NCBI GenBank assembly: GCA_000436755.1
Contig: FR887342.1
Span: 109,442 to 165,752, forward strand
Source: Clostridium sp. CAG:253
Lineage (GTDB): Bacteria > Bacillota > Clostridia > Lachnospirales > Lachnospiraceae
DNA length: 56,311 nt
Direction: 5' to 3'
The position numbers and the translations under genes are program-made. Within the stretch, counting starts at the first letter, position 1. Each line of letters begins with the position of its first letter. Below are positions 25,123 to 34,821 of this stretch, piece after piece. The notes beneath the pieces were generated by a model, which had not been told where the DNA came from, made no database searches, and worked only from the letters and a program-made list of their open reading frames with translations.

Positions 25123-26109
25123 TTGGGCAAAGAGAATATTAATACAGCAGAGTACCTAAAATCTCTTGAAAATATTATTCAGTTTCAGAGTTATGTGCTG
25201 GAACATATACACGATGACTTTTCAGTATTGTTTAATATTATTTCCAAGAGTTTAGGTATTGATGCTATGCTGACGTATTCCTGCACTGAAGCCGGAATGG
25301 TAGAAAGTGTTGTATACAATAAGGATGTATCAAATCCGGCAAAGTATAATACATACCTTAATGCAGGTATTGGAAGAATGTTTAACATGAACCACAACAT
25401 TTATTCATTTCCTGAGGAATTGCCTGATGATATGAGAGAAGAAATTCAAAAAGCATATGAGGATATTGCCGGCAAGGAGATAGTTGTATGTTCGGGAATA
25501 GTGGAGAGTGTTCTCTACAGCGTTGTGCTTATTTTGGGAGAACATGATACAGATCTTGGTATAGAGTTCAATGATTGTTCCGATATGTTTTTAAACAGTG
25601 TCCATCTTATGATGGAGAGCCGGATAATGACACAGAAAATGCGCTATGACAGTGAGCATGATCTGCTTACCGGCTTATATAACAGAAGATGTTATTTTTC
25701 TAAGTGCAAAGAAGAATATAATATGCTCGCATCTGTTGGAATATTTTTTATGGATGTAAATTATTTGAAAAAGACAAATGACATGTATGGTCATGATGCA
25801 GGAGATGCATTATTAAAAAAGGCGGCAGAGAGTATAAAAGCTATGGTATGTGAAAATATACATGGTTTTAGGATGGGTGGCGATGAGTTTATTATGGTTG
25901 CCTTAAATTGTGCAGAAAGTGATATTCCAAAGATAAAAGCAAGGTGGGAAAAGGAACTTGAAATTGTCAATGAAAAATATGGTATGAGCCCATGCAGCGT
26001 AGCTGTCGGAACTGCATTTGCAAGGGGAAGTTTTCAGATTGAGGAACTTTGCAAGATAGCGGATGACAGAATGTATGAGGACAAGAGAAGAAAGCACAAT
26101 TGCAGATAA
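25123..26109 (+). CDS. GGDEF diguanylate cyclase with unknown sensor domain
   Basis: 328 residues from a TTG start at 25123, chosen because AGGAGG at 25108-25113 lies 9 bp before it; no in-frame ATG lies near that ribosome site. Residues 1-185 form a soluble N-terminal part (FQSYVLEHIHDDFSVLFNIISKSLGIDAMLTY...) that may be GAF-like but is not certain. Residues about 190-325 are a GGDEF domain with HDLLTGLYNRRCYF, FFMDVNYLKKTND and an intact GGDEF in RMGGDEFIMV, so it should make cyclic-di-GMP. The RxxD inhibitory site is not visible five residues upstream. No membrane helix is seen. It may be co-transcribed with galE, linking second-messenger control to the envelope cluster. Confidence 0.88.
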   Translation: MGKENINTAEYLKSLENIIQFQSYVLEHIHDDFSVLFNIISKSLGIDAMLTYSCTEAGMVESVVYNKDVSNPAKYNTYLNAGIGRMFNMNHNIYSFPEELPDDMREEIQKAYEDIAGKEIVVCSGIVESVLYSVVLILGEHDTDLGIEFNDCSDMFLNSVHLMMESRIMTQKMRYDSEHDLLTGLYNRRCYFSKCKEEYNMLASVGIFFMDVNYLKKTNDMYGHDAGDALLKKAAESIKAMVCENIHGFRMGGDEFIMVALNCAESDIPKIKARWEKELEIVNEKYGMSPCSVAVGTAFARGSFQIEELCKIADDRMYEDKRRKHNCR

Positions 26110-26177
26110 AATATTAAAAGAAAAACGACAGTTAAAATTATATTCTGTTGAAAATAAATCAATAAACGGAGGTTATT

Positions 26178-27404
26178 ATGGAATTATATGACGAATTAGT
26201 GGCTCGTGGACTTATTGCACAGGTCACGGATGAGGAAGAAATAAAAGAATTGATAAATAACGGTAAAGCTACATTTTATATAGGATTTGACCCTACGGCT
26301 GACAGTCTTCATGTAGGTCATTTCATGGCACTCTGCCTTATGAAGAGACTCCAGATGGCAGGAAACAGACCGATAGCTCTTATCGGCGGAGGTACAGCTA
26401 TGATTGGTGACCCTTCAGGAAGAACAGATATGAGACAGATGATGACTGCTGAAACAATAAATCATAATGTTGAGTGTTTTAAAAAGCAGATGAGCCGTTT
26501 CATCGAGTTTGGGGAAGATAAGGCTATGCTTGTCAACAATGCAGATTGGCTCATGGATTTAAATTATATGGAAGTTCTCAGAGATATAGGACCTCACTTT
26601 ACTGTCAACCGTATGCTTGCAGCCGAGTGTTACAAACAGAGAATGGAAAAAGGTCTTTCATTCCTCGAGTTCAACTATATGATAATGCAGAGCTATGACT
26701 TCTACACATTATATCAGAAATATGGATGTAACATGGAATTTGGCGGTGACGACCAGTGGAGCAACATGCTTGGTGGTACTGAGCTTATCAGAAGAAAACT
26801 TGGTAAGGATGCATATGCAATGACAATAAACCTTTTGCTCAATTCTGAGGGAAAGAAGATGGGTAAGACACAGTCAGGAGCAGTATGGCTTGACCCTGAA
26901 AAAACATCTCCGTTTGAATTTTACCAGTATTGGAGAAATGTAAGTGACGCTGATGTACTTAAATGTCTGCGTATGCTCACATTCCTTCCGTTAGAGCAGA
27001 TTGACGAGATGGATAAGTGGGAAGGCAGCAAGTTAAACGAAGCTAAAGAAATTCTTGCATATGAACTTACAAAACTTGTGCATGGTGAGGAAGAAGCCGA
27101 GATGGCTAAAGAAGGTGCAAGAGCGTTATTCTCAGGCGGAAATACATCACAGATGCCTGTGACAGAACTTAGTGAGTTGGATTTTGGTGAAGATAAAAAT
27201 ATCGGTATTCTTACATTGCTTGTAAAAGCAGGCCTTGCAGCTTCAAACGGTGAGGCGAGAAGAAATGTACAGCAGGGCGGTGTCTCAATTGACGGAGAAA
27301 AAGTATCAGACCCTAAGACTGTAATAAACAAAAATGACATTAGTAAAGATGGTATTGTACTCAAACGCGGAAAGAAAAAATTTATGAAAATTGTTGTTAA
27401 ATAA
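26178..27404 (+). CDS. tyrS: Tyrosyl-tRNA synthetase
   Basis: 408 residues, the usual bacterial length. A class I enzyme that joins tyrosine to its tRNA. Motifs are [11 protein letters not shown] (the HIGH motif as HVGH), [10 protein letters not shown], the tyrosine-binding [26 protein letters not shown], and KMGKTQ (the KMSKS loop). The C-terminal S4 RNA-binding domain begins near residue 340 ([25 protein letters not shown]). The leader is only 68 bp, so the T-box riboswitch commonly found before tyrS in Firmicutes is absent. The ribosome site is GGAGG. Confidence 0.97.
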   Translation: MELYDELVARGLIAQVTDEEEIKELINNGKATFYIGFDPTADSLHVGHFMALCLMKRLQMAGNRPIALIGGGTAMIGDPSGRTDMRQMMTAETINHNVECFKKQMSRFIEFGEDKAMLVNNADWLMDLNYMEVLRDIGPHFTVNRMLAAECYKQRMEKGLSFLEFNYMIMQSYDFYTLYQKYGCNMEFGGDDQWSNMLGGTELIRRKLGKDAYAMTINLLLNSEGKKMGKTQSGAVWLDPEKTSPFEFYQYWRNVSDADVLKCLRMLTFLPLEQIDEMDKWEGSKLNEAKEILAYELTKLVHGEEEAEMAKEGARALFSGGNTSQMPVTELSELDFGEDKNIGILTLLVKAGLAASNGEARRNVQQGGVSIDGEKVSDPKTVINKNDISKDGIVLKRGKKKFMKIVVK

Positions 27405-27416
27405 TAAGAGGTTGTG

Positions 27417-27434
27417 GTCAAAAGTTTTTTTGAC
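27417..27434 (+). terminator. Weak terminator-like hairpin after tyrS
   Basis: GTCAAAA and TTTTGAC form a 7-bp stem with a 4-nt loop 12 bp after the tyrS stop codon, followed by TTTTG. The stem is AT-rich and weak. Confidence 0.35.
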
Positions 27435-27572
27435 TTTTGCATCATAATTAACATGAATAACTTTACGCATCTCGTAACATAATAGTTTTAAGAGATGGGA
27501 TGATTGTAAAATCGTATCTGTTTCTAAAGCATTAGAAAGCTAAAAAAACTAAAGTTGTGTTAGGAGGAAATT

Positions 27573-28055
27573 ATGCGAAAAAGGATTGTGATGTTTATTA
27601 CTACATTGGCGTTATCTACCATGATGCTTGCAGGATGCGGAGACAAGAATAAGACAAATAATTCGGTTACATCTTCTGCTACTGAGGAACCGGATGGCAA
27701 TGCCACAGAAGGACCGGTTGTAAATGAGGATGACAGTGATTATGATGAGAGTGACAGGGTAGATGAGGACGGTGACGGTGTTGTAGGTGACGTTGTTGAT
27801 GATGCAGCGGATGCGGTTGATGATGTTGTTGATGACACAGCCGACGTTGTTGACGATGCTACAGGAAATCAGGGAACTGACGGACAGGCAAACAATGCAG
27901 GACAGTCAGCAGTAGATGACAATGCGGCAACAACAGCGCCTGACGGAAAAAAAACATCCAATAAAAATAACAACAAAAAGAAAAACAAGAGTAACAAAAA
28001 AACTAAAAACAAAAAAGCTAATAATAAAAAGACAACTGACAATAAAAGCAGATAG
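27573..28055 (+). CDS. Small acidic/basic lipoprotein of unknown function
   Basis: 160 residues. A lipoprotein signal peptide (RKRIVMFITTLALSTMMLAGC, with Cys22 as the lipid-modified residue) is followed by a low-complexity chain. About residues 35-110 are very acidic with repeated DDVVDDTADVVDD. The C-terminal 35 residues are almost only Lys, Asn, Thr and Ser. No enzymatic domain is visible. The opposite charges could bind wall polymers and cations; this is only an inference. The ribosome site is AGGAGG, and a strong terminator follows. Confidence 0.8.
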   Translation: MRKRIVMFITTLALSTMMLAGCGDKNKTNNSVTSSATEEPDGNATEGPVVNEDDSDYDESDRVDEDGDGVVGDVVDDAADAVDDVVDDTADVVDDATGNQGTDGQANNAGQSAVDDNAATTAPDGKKTSNKNNNKKKNKSNKKTKNKKANNKKTTDNKSR

Positions 28056-28148
28056 CAGACTTATAAGAAAAAACAGTTATTTATCGAAATGTCAATGATA
28101 CAGAACGCTGTACCGGTTTGATACACGGTGTTAAAGCTTTGATAAATA

Positions 28149-28184
28149 AAAAATCGGACATATTGAAAGATGTGTCCGATTTTT
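28149..28184. terminator. Bidirectional terminator
   Basis: AAAAATCGGACA (28149-28160) pairs perfectly with TGTCCGATTTTT (28173-28184), giving A and T runs for both directions. It lies between the lipoprotein gene and the convergent HAD-GNAT gene. Confidence 0.9.
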
Positions 28185-28254
28185 CGTATATATAAATTTA
28201 AAATATCTGCCGATAAGTGTATTCGACTGTTTAATGGTTTACAGATTTATTAAA

Positions 28255-29433
28255 TTATAGATAAATACTGTAAAGATGTCTGTTTCTGTTGTTGAAAACA
28301 ACATCTTTTTCATATTTCATTCCAAGTTTTTCTGCTGTTTTTATGGAACGCATATTGTCGAAATCTATGACAGCGACAATTCTTTTTAACTCAAGCTGTT
28401 CTTTGGCATATTTGAGAACTGCTTCACAGCATTCCAAGGCATATCCGTAGCCCCAGTGCTGGCTGTCTAACAGATATGACAGCATTATCTCGTTTGTGCC
28501 GTCAATGGTTTCATTTTCAAGACCGCATCTGCCGATAAGTTTTTTGCTTGTCTTTCCAAAAACACCCCAAAGACCAAATCCATAGAAAGAATAGACATTT
28601 TGTATGTATGCTTTCTGTTTTTCCATTTCAAGTTCAAGATAATCATCTATATTATCAATATATTTTTTCACCTGAGGGTCGGAATATATAGGATAAATAT
28701 CCGGAATGTCTGATACGGCAAGTTCCCTGATAAAGAGACGTTTAGTCGATGCAATCGTCAGTGGCTTTCCCTGGGAACGTAACAGGGTATTTTCAATAAA
28801 TGTCTTGTCGATACCATCAAAACTTTCAATAAGTACATCTGCATCATTGAGATTTTGATTGCCCGAATTTGGGTTGATAAAGCCGATACATGCTACATTG
28901 GCGGCTTTTGCAGCTTTCACACCGAAAGTTGAATCTTCGATGATAACGGTATCCTCAGGTGATGCACCAAGTTTTTCGAGTGCAAGCAGGAAAGTATCAG
29001 GTGACGGTTTTGGATTTGCAACCGATGATGCGGATACAAGTTTTTCAAAATATTTCTTTATGCCGAGTTTTTTGACAACTGTTTCTATTTCCTTCGGTGA
29101 GGAAGAAGAAGCGATGGCAAGCTGTACTCCATCTTTGTATAGTCTTTTTATAAGAGCGTCAACACCTTCAACAGGAATATAACCCTCTTTTTCATGTAGT
29201 TTTTTCTTTGCAAGGTTCAGTTTATCTAAGAGTGCATTTGTAGTTATGTCGAGTGAAAAGTCTTTAATTGCAGTTTCTGCCATTTCTTTGCTGGAACTTC
29301 CCGTAAAGGATTTGCAATAATCTAAATCTGTGTCAACTCCGAGTTCCTTAAATGTATTTAGTGACGCTTTTGCATGCTGTGCTTCACTATCTATAATAAC
29401 ACCATCCATATCAAATATAACCGTTTTAAGCAT
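28255..29433 (-). CDS. HAD-family phosphatase fused to a GNAT acetyltransferase
   Basis: 392 residues from the ATG at 29433 with GAGGAGG before it; a GTG 9 bp upstream is too close to that site. Residues 1-215 are a HAD hydrolase of the beta-phosphoglucomutase-like subgroup: nucleophile and acid Asp in IFDMDGVIIDS, Ser/Thr motif IASSSSP, Lys in NPKPSPDTF, and acidic motif VIIEDSTFGV. Residues about 225-392 are a RimJ/RimL-type GNAT domain: LFIRELAVSDIPDIYPIY, GLWGVFGKTSKKLIGRCGLE, YLLDSQHWGYGYALECCEAVLKYA and RSIKTAEKLGMKYEKD. Both halves keep their key residues. The fusion suggests two steps on one metabolite, or a neutral joining; the substrate is unknown. Confidence 0.88.
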   Translation of the reverse strand: MLKTVIFDMDGVIIDSEAQHAKASLNTFKELGVDTDLDYCKSFTGSSSKEMAETAIKDFSLDITTNALLDKLNLAKKKLHEKEGYIPVEGVDALIKRLYKDGVQLAIASSSSPKEIETVVKKLGIKKYFEKLVSASSVANPKPSPDTFLLALEKLGASPEDTVIIEDSTFGVKAAKAANVACIGFINPNSGNQNLNDADVLIESFDGIDKTFIENTLLRSQGKPLTIASTKRLFIRELAVSDIPDIYPIYSDPQVKKYIDNIDDYLELEMEKQKAYIQNVYSFYGFGLWGVFGKTSKKLIGRCGLENETIDGTNEIMLSYLLDSQHWGYGYALECCEAVLKYAKEQLELKRIVAVIDFDNMRSIKTAEKLGMKYEKDVVFNNRNRHLYSIYL

Positions 29434-29616
29434 GGTAAACACCTCCTCTTTATCATTTTTCAGTGGATTATTTTACACCTGTTATTTTGTATCTTTTTTT
29501 GATATAATATCATATATTGGGACTATGGTCAAAATATATGAAGTTATATTGCTGCTGTTTCAACGCATATGCAGACAGTAACGTTATATCAAAAAGATAA
29601 GATGGAGGATAAATAT

Positions 29617-30855
29617 ATGGCAATAATAAAACCATTTGTGGCAGTAAGACCTGATGCCAAAGTTGCAGACAGGGTCGCAGCATTACCTTATGATGTTTAT
29701 AATAGGGCAGAGGCTGCTAAAGAAGTTGAAAGGGAGCCGCTGTCATTTTTAAAAATAGATAGAGCGGAAACTCAGTTTCCTGACAGTGTAGATACATATG
29801 CACCTGAAGTTTATGATAAGGCGAAAGAAATTTTTGAGGATATGGTTTCTGACGGCACATATATTACGGATAGTGACGAGTGCTATTATATATACAGTCT
29901 TGTGATGGATGGCAGACGCCAGACAGGTATTGCAGCCTGTGCAAGCGTTGATGATTATATGAACAACGTTATCAAAAAACATGAAAATACAAGAGAAGAA
30001 AAGGAGCAGGACCGTATCAGACATGTGGATACGCTCAGTGCACAGACAGGCCCTATTTTCCTTGCATACAGGTCTAAAAAAGAGATAAATGATATTGTTT
30101 CAAGAGTTATGGAACAGGACAAACCGCTTTATGATTTTACGGCTGTTGACGGGATAACACACACTGTATGGAAGATAGCTGAAAAGTCAGATGTAGAGAA
30201 CATAAAGAAAGCATTTGAAAATATAGGAGAAATATATATAGCAGACGGACATCACAGGGCAGCATCAGCCGTAAAAGTCGGTTTGAAGCGCAGAAAAGAA
30301 AATCCGGGTTACGATGGAACAGAAGAATTTAATTATTTTCTCTCAGTTTTATTCCCTGATGACCAGCTTATGATAATGGACTACAATCGAAGTGTCAGAG
30401 ATTTGAATGGTCTTACAGAAGATGAATTTATGAAGAAGATAGAAGAATATTTTGATATAGAGAGTTTGGAAGAGGCAAAGCATCCTGACAAAAAGGGAAA
30501 GGTTTCCATGTATTTATCAGGAAAATGGTATATGCTTACAGCAAAAGAGGAACTTCTAAATATAACTGACCCTGTTTTGTCACTTGATGTTTCATTGCTG
30601 CAGAATTATCTTCTTGAGCCGGTTCTTGGCATAAAAGACCCGAGAACTGATGAAAGGATTGATTTTATCGGAGGAATAAGAGGACTTAAAGAACTTGAGA
30701 AGCGTGCAGAGTCAGATATGAAGGTGTCATTTGCAATGTATCCGACTTCAATAGGAGAGTTGTTTGATGTCGCAGACGCAGGGCTTCTTATGCCTCCTAA
30801 GAGTACATGGTTTGAGCCAAAACTCAGAAGCGGTATTTTTATTCATAGAATTTAA
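29617..30855 (+). CDS. DUF1015 family protein
   Basis: 412 residues from the ATG at 29617, where GGAGG precedes and the conserved N-terminus AIIKPFVAVRPDAKVADRVAALPYDVYNR begins. Family signatures are EPLSFLKIDRAE, YYIYSLVMDGRRQTGIAAC, KKHENTREEKEQDRIRHVDTLSAQTGPIFLAY and IADGHHRAASA, and the C-terminal region includes FIGGIRGLKEL. The role of DUF1015 is not settled; the HENTR and DGHHR motifs look like an active site. The frame is complete. The MscS-like gene follows after 11 bp and is probably in the same operon. Confidence 0.88.
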   Translation: MAIIKPFVAVRPDAKVADRVAALPYDVYNRAEAAKEVEREPLSFLKIDRAETQFPDSVDTYAPEVYDKAKEIFEDMVSDGTYITDSDECYYIYSLVMDGRRQTGIAACASVDDYMNNVIKKHENTREEKEQDRIRHVDTLSAQTGPIFLAYRSKKEINDIVSRVMEQDKPLYDFTAVDGITHTVWKIAEKSDVENIKKAFENIGEIYIADGHHRAASAVKVGLKRRKENPGYDGTEEFNYFLSVLFPDDQLMIMDYNRSVRDLNGLTEDEFMKKIEEYFDIESLEEAKHPDKKGKVSMYLSGKWYMLTAKEELLNITDPVLSLDVSLLQNYLLEPVLGIKDPRTDERIDFIGGIRGLKELEKRAESDMKVSFAMYPTSIGELFDVADAGLLMPPKSTWFEPKLRSGIFIHRI

Positions 30856-30866
30856 CGGAGGAATTT

Positions 30867-31763
30867 ATGCTTTATACAAAGGGACTACTCAGTGCTGCTG
30901 CCGGTATTACAGAGCAGTCTGCCAGCGGAAAGGCAATAGGTGTCGATGAACTTCAGAAAGTCATGAATTCATCGGCATCTGACGAACAAAAGACAAGTTT
31001 CTTCATTCAATATCTGTTAAGTCAGAGAGAATGGCTCCTTGATTTTGCAAAGACTCTTTTGATTGCTGTTATAGTTTTTGTCATTGGTAGAAAAATTGTT
31101 AAATTTGCACTTAAAATCACAAAAAAGACAATGGAACGTAAAGATGTGGAAATCAGTGTACAAAAATTTGTTATGTCGCTTGCCACATTCGCATACAATA
31201 TTTTTCTGATAATTATAATAGCAAGTGTTTTGGGAATAGGAGCCAGTTCAATAGTAGCTATCATCGGTTCGGCAGGTCTGGCGGTAGGTCTTGCATTGCA
31301 GGGCAGTCTTTCAAATCTTGCCGGAGGTGTATTGATACTTCTGCTTAAGCCGTTTAAGGTCGGAGATTACATTATTTCGGCAGGTGCAGAGGGAACGGTT
31401 CAGAGTATAGATATTTTTTATACGAGGATTGCTACTACAGACAATAAAGTAGTTGTTATACCGAATGGTACTATTTCAAATTCTAATGTTACAAATACGA
31501 CGAAACAGGATGAGAGGATGCTGGTTCTGGATTTTACTGTCGGTCTTAATACAGATATAGCTGAAGTGAGAGAAAAAATCATGAAGCTTTTTGAAGCAGA
31601 TGACAGAATACTTCATGATATGAATAAATGTGTTGTCGTTGACAAACTTACACCGGTAAATATAAAAATGCAGGCAAAGGCATGGACAAAGAGTGAAGAT
31701 TACTGGGATGTAAAATATCTTTTAATTGAGCAGATAAGTATTGTGTTGCAAGGTTTTAGGTGA
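30867..31763 (+). CDS. MscS-family mechanosensitive channel
   Basis: 298 residues. Three membrane helices lie between about 50 and 170. The pore-lining third helix has the glycine/alanine pattern SAGLAVGLALQGSLSNLAGGVLILLLKPFKVGDYI. The cytoplasmic beta domain (AEGTVQSIDIFYTRIATTDNKVVVIPNGTISNSNVTN) and a C-terminal alpha/beta vestibule follow. Small channels of this type open under membrane tension to release solutes during osmotic downshock. The ribosome site is GGAGG. The CorA-like gene follows 60 bp later, making a small ion and osmotic stress cluster. Confidence 0.93.
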   Translation: MLYTKGLLSAAAGITEQSASGKAIGVDELQKVMNSSASDEQKTSFFIQYLLSQREWLLDFAKTLLIAVIVFVIGRKIVKFALKITKKTMERKDVEISVQKFVMSLATFAYNIFLIIIIASVLGIGASSIVAIIGSAGLAVGLALQGSLSNLAGGVLILLLKPFKVGDYIISAGAEGTVQSIDIFYTRIATTDNKVVVIPNGTISNSNVTNTTKQDERMLVLDFTVGLNTDIAEVREKIMKLFEADDRILHDMNKCVVVDKLTPVNIKMQAKAWTKSEDYWDVKYLLIEQISIVLQGFR

Positions 31764-31823
31764 TGCGTTATAATTTAATTGTGTTTTGAATATTAAAAAT
31801 TGAAAGAAAGTTGGTGAGATTAA

Positions 31824-32765
31824 GTGGTTAAGTATTACAGAACAGATGACAAAAAGATTTATGAATTTTCTGAACTCACACAAGGTATTTGGATAGATAT
31901 GATAAACCCGACAGTTTCGGAGGGTGAAGAAGTGGCAGAAAAGCTGAATATCGATATTCAGGATTTGCTTGCCGCATTGGATGAGGAAGAAAGTTCGCGT
32001 GTCGAACTGGAAGACGGATATACACTTATTCTTATCGATATTCCGACAACCGAGATAAGGCATGACAAGGAAGCCTACACTACTATACCGCTTGGCATAA
32101 TTCTTACGGCAGATACTATTATTACTGTTTGTACCGAAGAGACTTCCATATTGCAGGCATTTGTGAATGGAAGAGTAAAAGAGTTCAGCACCAAAAAGAA
32201 ACTAAGATTTGTTTATCAGATTCTTTTCAGAGTTGCTTCTGCATATCAGACAAGTCTTAGGGTTATAGATAAAAAGCGTACTGAGATTGAGGAGAGAATT
32301 GATGATGATACAGAGGACATAGACCTCATAGACCTTCATGCTCTCGAATCCACATTGGTATATTTCGCTACATCACTTAGAGCCAATGCGGTTGTAATGG
32401 ACAGACTTACAAGATATAAAAGACTTGAGCAGTATCCTGATGACAAGGATCTGCTTGACGATGTAATCGTAGAAAATCAGCAGGCTATTGAGATGACAAG
32501 CATTTACAGAGATATTGTAAATGGAACGAGAGAACTTATGTCATCAGTTATTGACAACAGATTGAATAATGTTATGAAAACGCTTACGATAGTCACACTG
32601 GTTATGGGTATTCCGACACTTGTATCGGGAATTTACGGCATGAATGTAAATTCAAAGTGGGTACCTCTTGCAAATGTACCATTTGGATTTGGAATTATAT
32701 GTATACTTATTTTGGTCGTATGTGCAGTGATGCTTATAGTTTTAAAGAAAAAGAAATTTTTGTAA
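31824..32765 (+). CDS. CorA-family divalent cation channel
   Basis: 313 residues from a GTG start with GGTGAG upstream. The N-terminal soluble alpha/beta domain and long helix are followed by two C-terminal membrane helices (TLTIVTLVMGIPTLVSGIYGMN, and FGFGIICILILVVCAVMLIVL). The selectivity motif YGMN is present after the first helix, and the protein ends with KKKKFL inside the cell. It is expected to be a pentameric Mg2+ (or Co2+/Zn2+) channel. The long loop after GMN is only about 11 residues, as usual. A perfect terminator follows. Confidence 0.93.
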   Translation: MVKYYRTDDKKIYEFSELTQGIWIDMINPTVSEGEEVAEKLNIDIQDLLAALDEEESSRVELEDGYTLILIDIPTTEIRHDKEAYTTIPLGIILTADTIITVCTEETSILQAFVNGRVKEFSTKKKLRFVYQILFRVASAYQTSLRVIDKKRTEIEERIDDDTEDIDLIDLHALESTLVYFATSLRANAVVMDRLTRYKRLEQYPDDKDLLDDVIVENQQAIEMTSIYRDIVNGTRELMSSVIDNRLNNVMKTLTIVTLVMGIPTLVSGIYGMNVNSKWVPLANVPFGFGIICILILVVCAVMLIVLKKKKFL

Positions 32766-32782
32766 TTAAAAATTTTGTAAAT

Positions 32783-32822
32783 AAAAAACTTCCACTTAAA
32801 ATTGTAAAAGTGGAAGTTTTTT
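32783..32822. terminator. Bidirectional terminator between corA-like gene and argH
   Basis: A perfect 15-bp stem, 32783-32797 with 32808-32822, with A and T runs at either end, lies between two convergent genes. Confidence 0.93.
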
Positions 32823-32864
32823 GTTGCCAATATTTACATACTTTCGGTATTTTAAATAGTAAAA

Positions 32865-34238
32865 TTATTCGGCAAGGTATTTCTCGTAAACTTTTATTAC
32901 TTCGTTCATTGCATTTGGACCCGGTGCACCGATAGTGTTTCTCTTATCTACACATGTTTCCATGCTTATTGCATCGTATATATCGTTTTCAAATACAGGA
33001 CTTATAGCCTTATATTCATCTAAAGACATTTCGCCCAAAGAAATATTTTTGTCGATGCAGTAAAGCACAAGCTGACCGATTATACCATGTGCATCTCTGA
33101 ATGGAACACCGTGTTTTACAAGATAATCTGCAGCGTCAGTAGCATTTGTAAATCCACCCTCTGCACTTGCACGCATACGGTCTTTATTGAAAGTCATTGT
33201 ATCAAGCATGCCATTGAATAAAACGATACAGCCTTTTGTTGTGTCGATTGCGTCAAATACAAATTCCTTGTCCTCCTGCATATCTTTATTGTATGCAAGT
33301 GAAAGTCCCTTCATTGTTGTGAGAAGTGATGTAAGCGAACCGTAAACTCTGCCTGTCTTTCCGCGTACAAGTTCGGCAATATCAGGGTTTTTCTTTTGTG
33401 GCATGATACTGCTGCCTGTTGAGTATGAATCATCAATTTCAATATATCTGTACTCATTTGTATTCCATATAATTATTTCTTCACAGAAACGGCTTAAATG
33501 CATCATTATGATAGACATTGCACATGAAAACTCAATGAGATAATCTCTGTCAGAAACAGAATCCATACTGTTTAATGTAGGACCGTAAAATCCGAGAAGC
33601 TCAGCAGTACGCTCTCTGTTTAAAGGATAAGTAGTACCGGCAAGAGCACCTGAACCGAGAGGACAGTAGTTCATGCGTTCATATATATCTTTGAGACGTG
33701 AACGGTCTCTTTTGAACATTTCAAAGTAAGCACCCATATGATGAGCAAGTGTTATAGGCTGTGCTTTCTGTAAATGAGTAAATCCCGGCATGATAGTATC
33801 GATATTTTCTTTCATTATCTTTAAGAGACTCTCTAAAAGATTTTTTAAAAGGCTGTCCATTTCAAGGACTTCTTTTCTTGTGTAGAGTTTCATATCGAGA
33901 GCAACCTGGTCATTTCTGCTTCTTCCTGTATGAAGTTTCTTTCCGGCATCGCCGACACGCTCAATAAGGTGAGCTTCAACGAAACTGTGTATATCTTCGT
34001 GTTCTTCATCAATGATAAGTTTTCCTGATTTTATATCTTCAAGAATTGATTTGAGACCGCCTATTATCTTGTCCTTATCATCGGAAGAGATAATCTGCTG
34101 TTCAGCAAGCATTGTAACATGAGCGATACTTCCTGTAATATCTTCTTCATAGAACTTTTGGTCAAATGAAAGAGATGCATTAAAATTGTGTACGAGTTTG
34201 TTTGTTTCCTTTGTGAATCTTCCTCCCCAAAGTTTCAT
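32865..34238 (-). CDS. argH: Argininosuccinate lyase
   Basis: 457 residues from the ATG at 34238 ([13 protein letters not shown], the standard N-terminus), with GGAGG 10 bp before it. The frame stays open further upstream, but that stretch has no family match. It splits argininosuccinate into arginine and fumarate, the last step of arginine synthesis. Family marks are [21 protein letters not shown]-like [27 protein letters not shown] and the signature loop [16 protein letters not shown]. No argG or other arg gene is nearby. Confidence 0.96.
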   Translation of the reverse strand: MKLWGGRFTKETNKLVHNFNASLSFDQKFYEEDITGSIAHVTMLAEQQIISSDDKDKIIGGLKSILEDIKSGKLIIDEEHEDIHSFVEAHLIERVGDAGKKLHTGRSRNDQVALDMKLYTRKEVLEMDSLLKNLLESLLKIMKENIDTIMPGFTHLQKAQPITLAHHMGAYFEMFKRDRSRLKDIYERMNYCPLGSGALAGTTYPLNRERTAELLGFYGPTLNSMDSVSDRDYLIEFSCAMSIIMMHLSRFCEEIIIWNTNEYRYIEIDDSYSTGSSIMPQKKNPDIAELVRGKTGRVYGSLTSLLTTMKGLSLAYNKDMQEDKEFVFDAIDTTKGCIVLFNGMLDTMTFNKDRMRASAEGGFTNATDAADYLVKHGVPFRDAHGIIGQLVLYCIDKNISLGEMSLDEYKAISPVFENDIYDAISMETCVDKRNTIGAPGPNAMNEVIKVYEKYLAE

Positions 34239-34347
34239 ATTGCATGTTCCTCCGTTTCGTAAGTATTTAGTATCATATATATATAAATTTGCCCAAACTG
34301 ATGCCACGGATTGCTTCATTGCTGTGCAATTTCCGACCCTTGCATCA

Positions 34348-34380
34348 AAATACCGAAATGGATACACCATTTCGGTATTT
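34348..34380. terminator. 14-bp hairpin between argH and the small membrane gene
   Basis: AAATACCGAAATGG (34348-34361) pairs exactly with 34367-34380 around a 5-nt loop. On the minus strand it lies about 50 bp after the small membrane protein gene and is followed by TTTTG, so it probably ends that transcript and separates it from argH. Confidence 0.65.
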
Positions 34381-34431
34381 GGTAAATATCTGTACAAGTT
34401 AGAATGAAAAAAAACTATAAAAAATAGTGTA

Positions 34432-34698
34432 TTAGTCCTCTGCCTCAGGTTCTCCGTCAGAAAATTCAATGTAATCATCATCAAAATCATCTGAATAATC
34501 ATCAGGGTCGAAATCCTCAAGATAATCAGGTGTAAGATATTTGTATACTGCGAAAGCAATACCGGCTACTGCTGCAATGGCACCGATTATTGCAAGGGCA
34601 ATAACGATAGTATTTTTATTTTTTTCTTCGAGTTCTTTTTTGTGTAATAATTCAGATACTTTTGCTGCATTGATTAAATCTTCAAATTTGTTGCTCAT
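34432..34698 (-). CDS. Small single-helix membrane protein with acidic tail
   Basis: 88 residues from the ATG at 34698, which has AAAGG 9 bp before it; an earlier ATG at 34707 lacks spacing. An N-terminal amphipathic stretch ([26 protein letters not shown]) leads into one membrane helix ([26 protein letters not shown]). The last 33 residues are almost all Asp, Glu, Tyr and Ser. No cysteines or known motifs are present. It lies 123 bp after pcrA in the same direction. Function unknown. Confidence 0.75.
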   Translation of the reverse strand: MSNKFEDLINAAKVSELLHKKELEEKNKNTIVIALAIIGAIAAVAGIAFAVYKYLTPDYLEDFDPDDYSDDFDDDYIEFSDGEPEAED

Positions 34699-34821
34699 AA
34701 TCCCCATCCTTTCTTCTTTTCAAATTGATAATATTAAGTTTTATCATTCAGACAAAATATTGAGTTTCGTCTTCCTCTATAGTATATCATATGATGTAAA
34801 TGATATCTAGTAGTAACATAA

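Noticed and set aside
32865..34559. N-terminal extension of argH upstream of 34238
   Set aside because: The frame is open, but the extra residues do not fit the family, whereas MKLWGGRF is the standard start and has a ribosome site.
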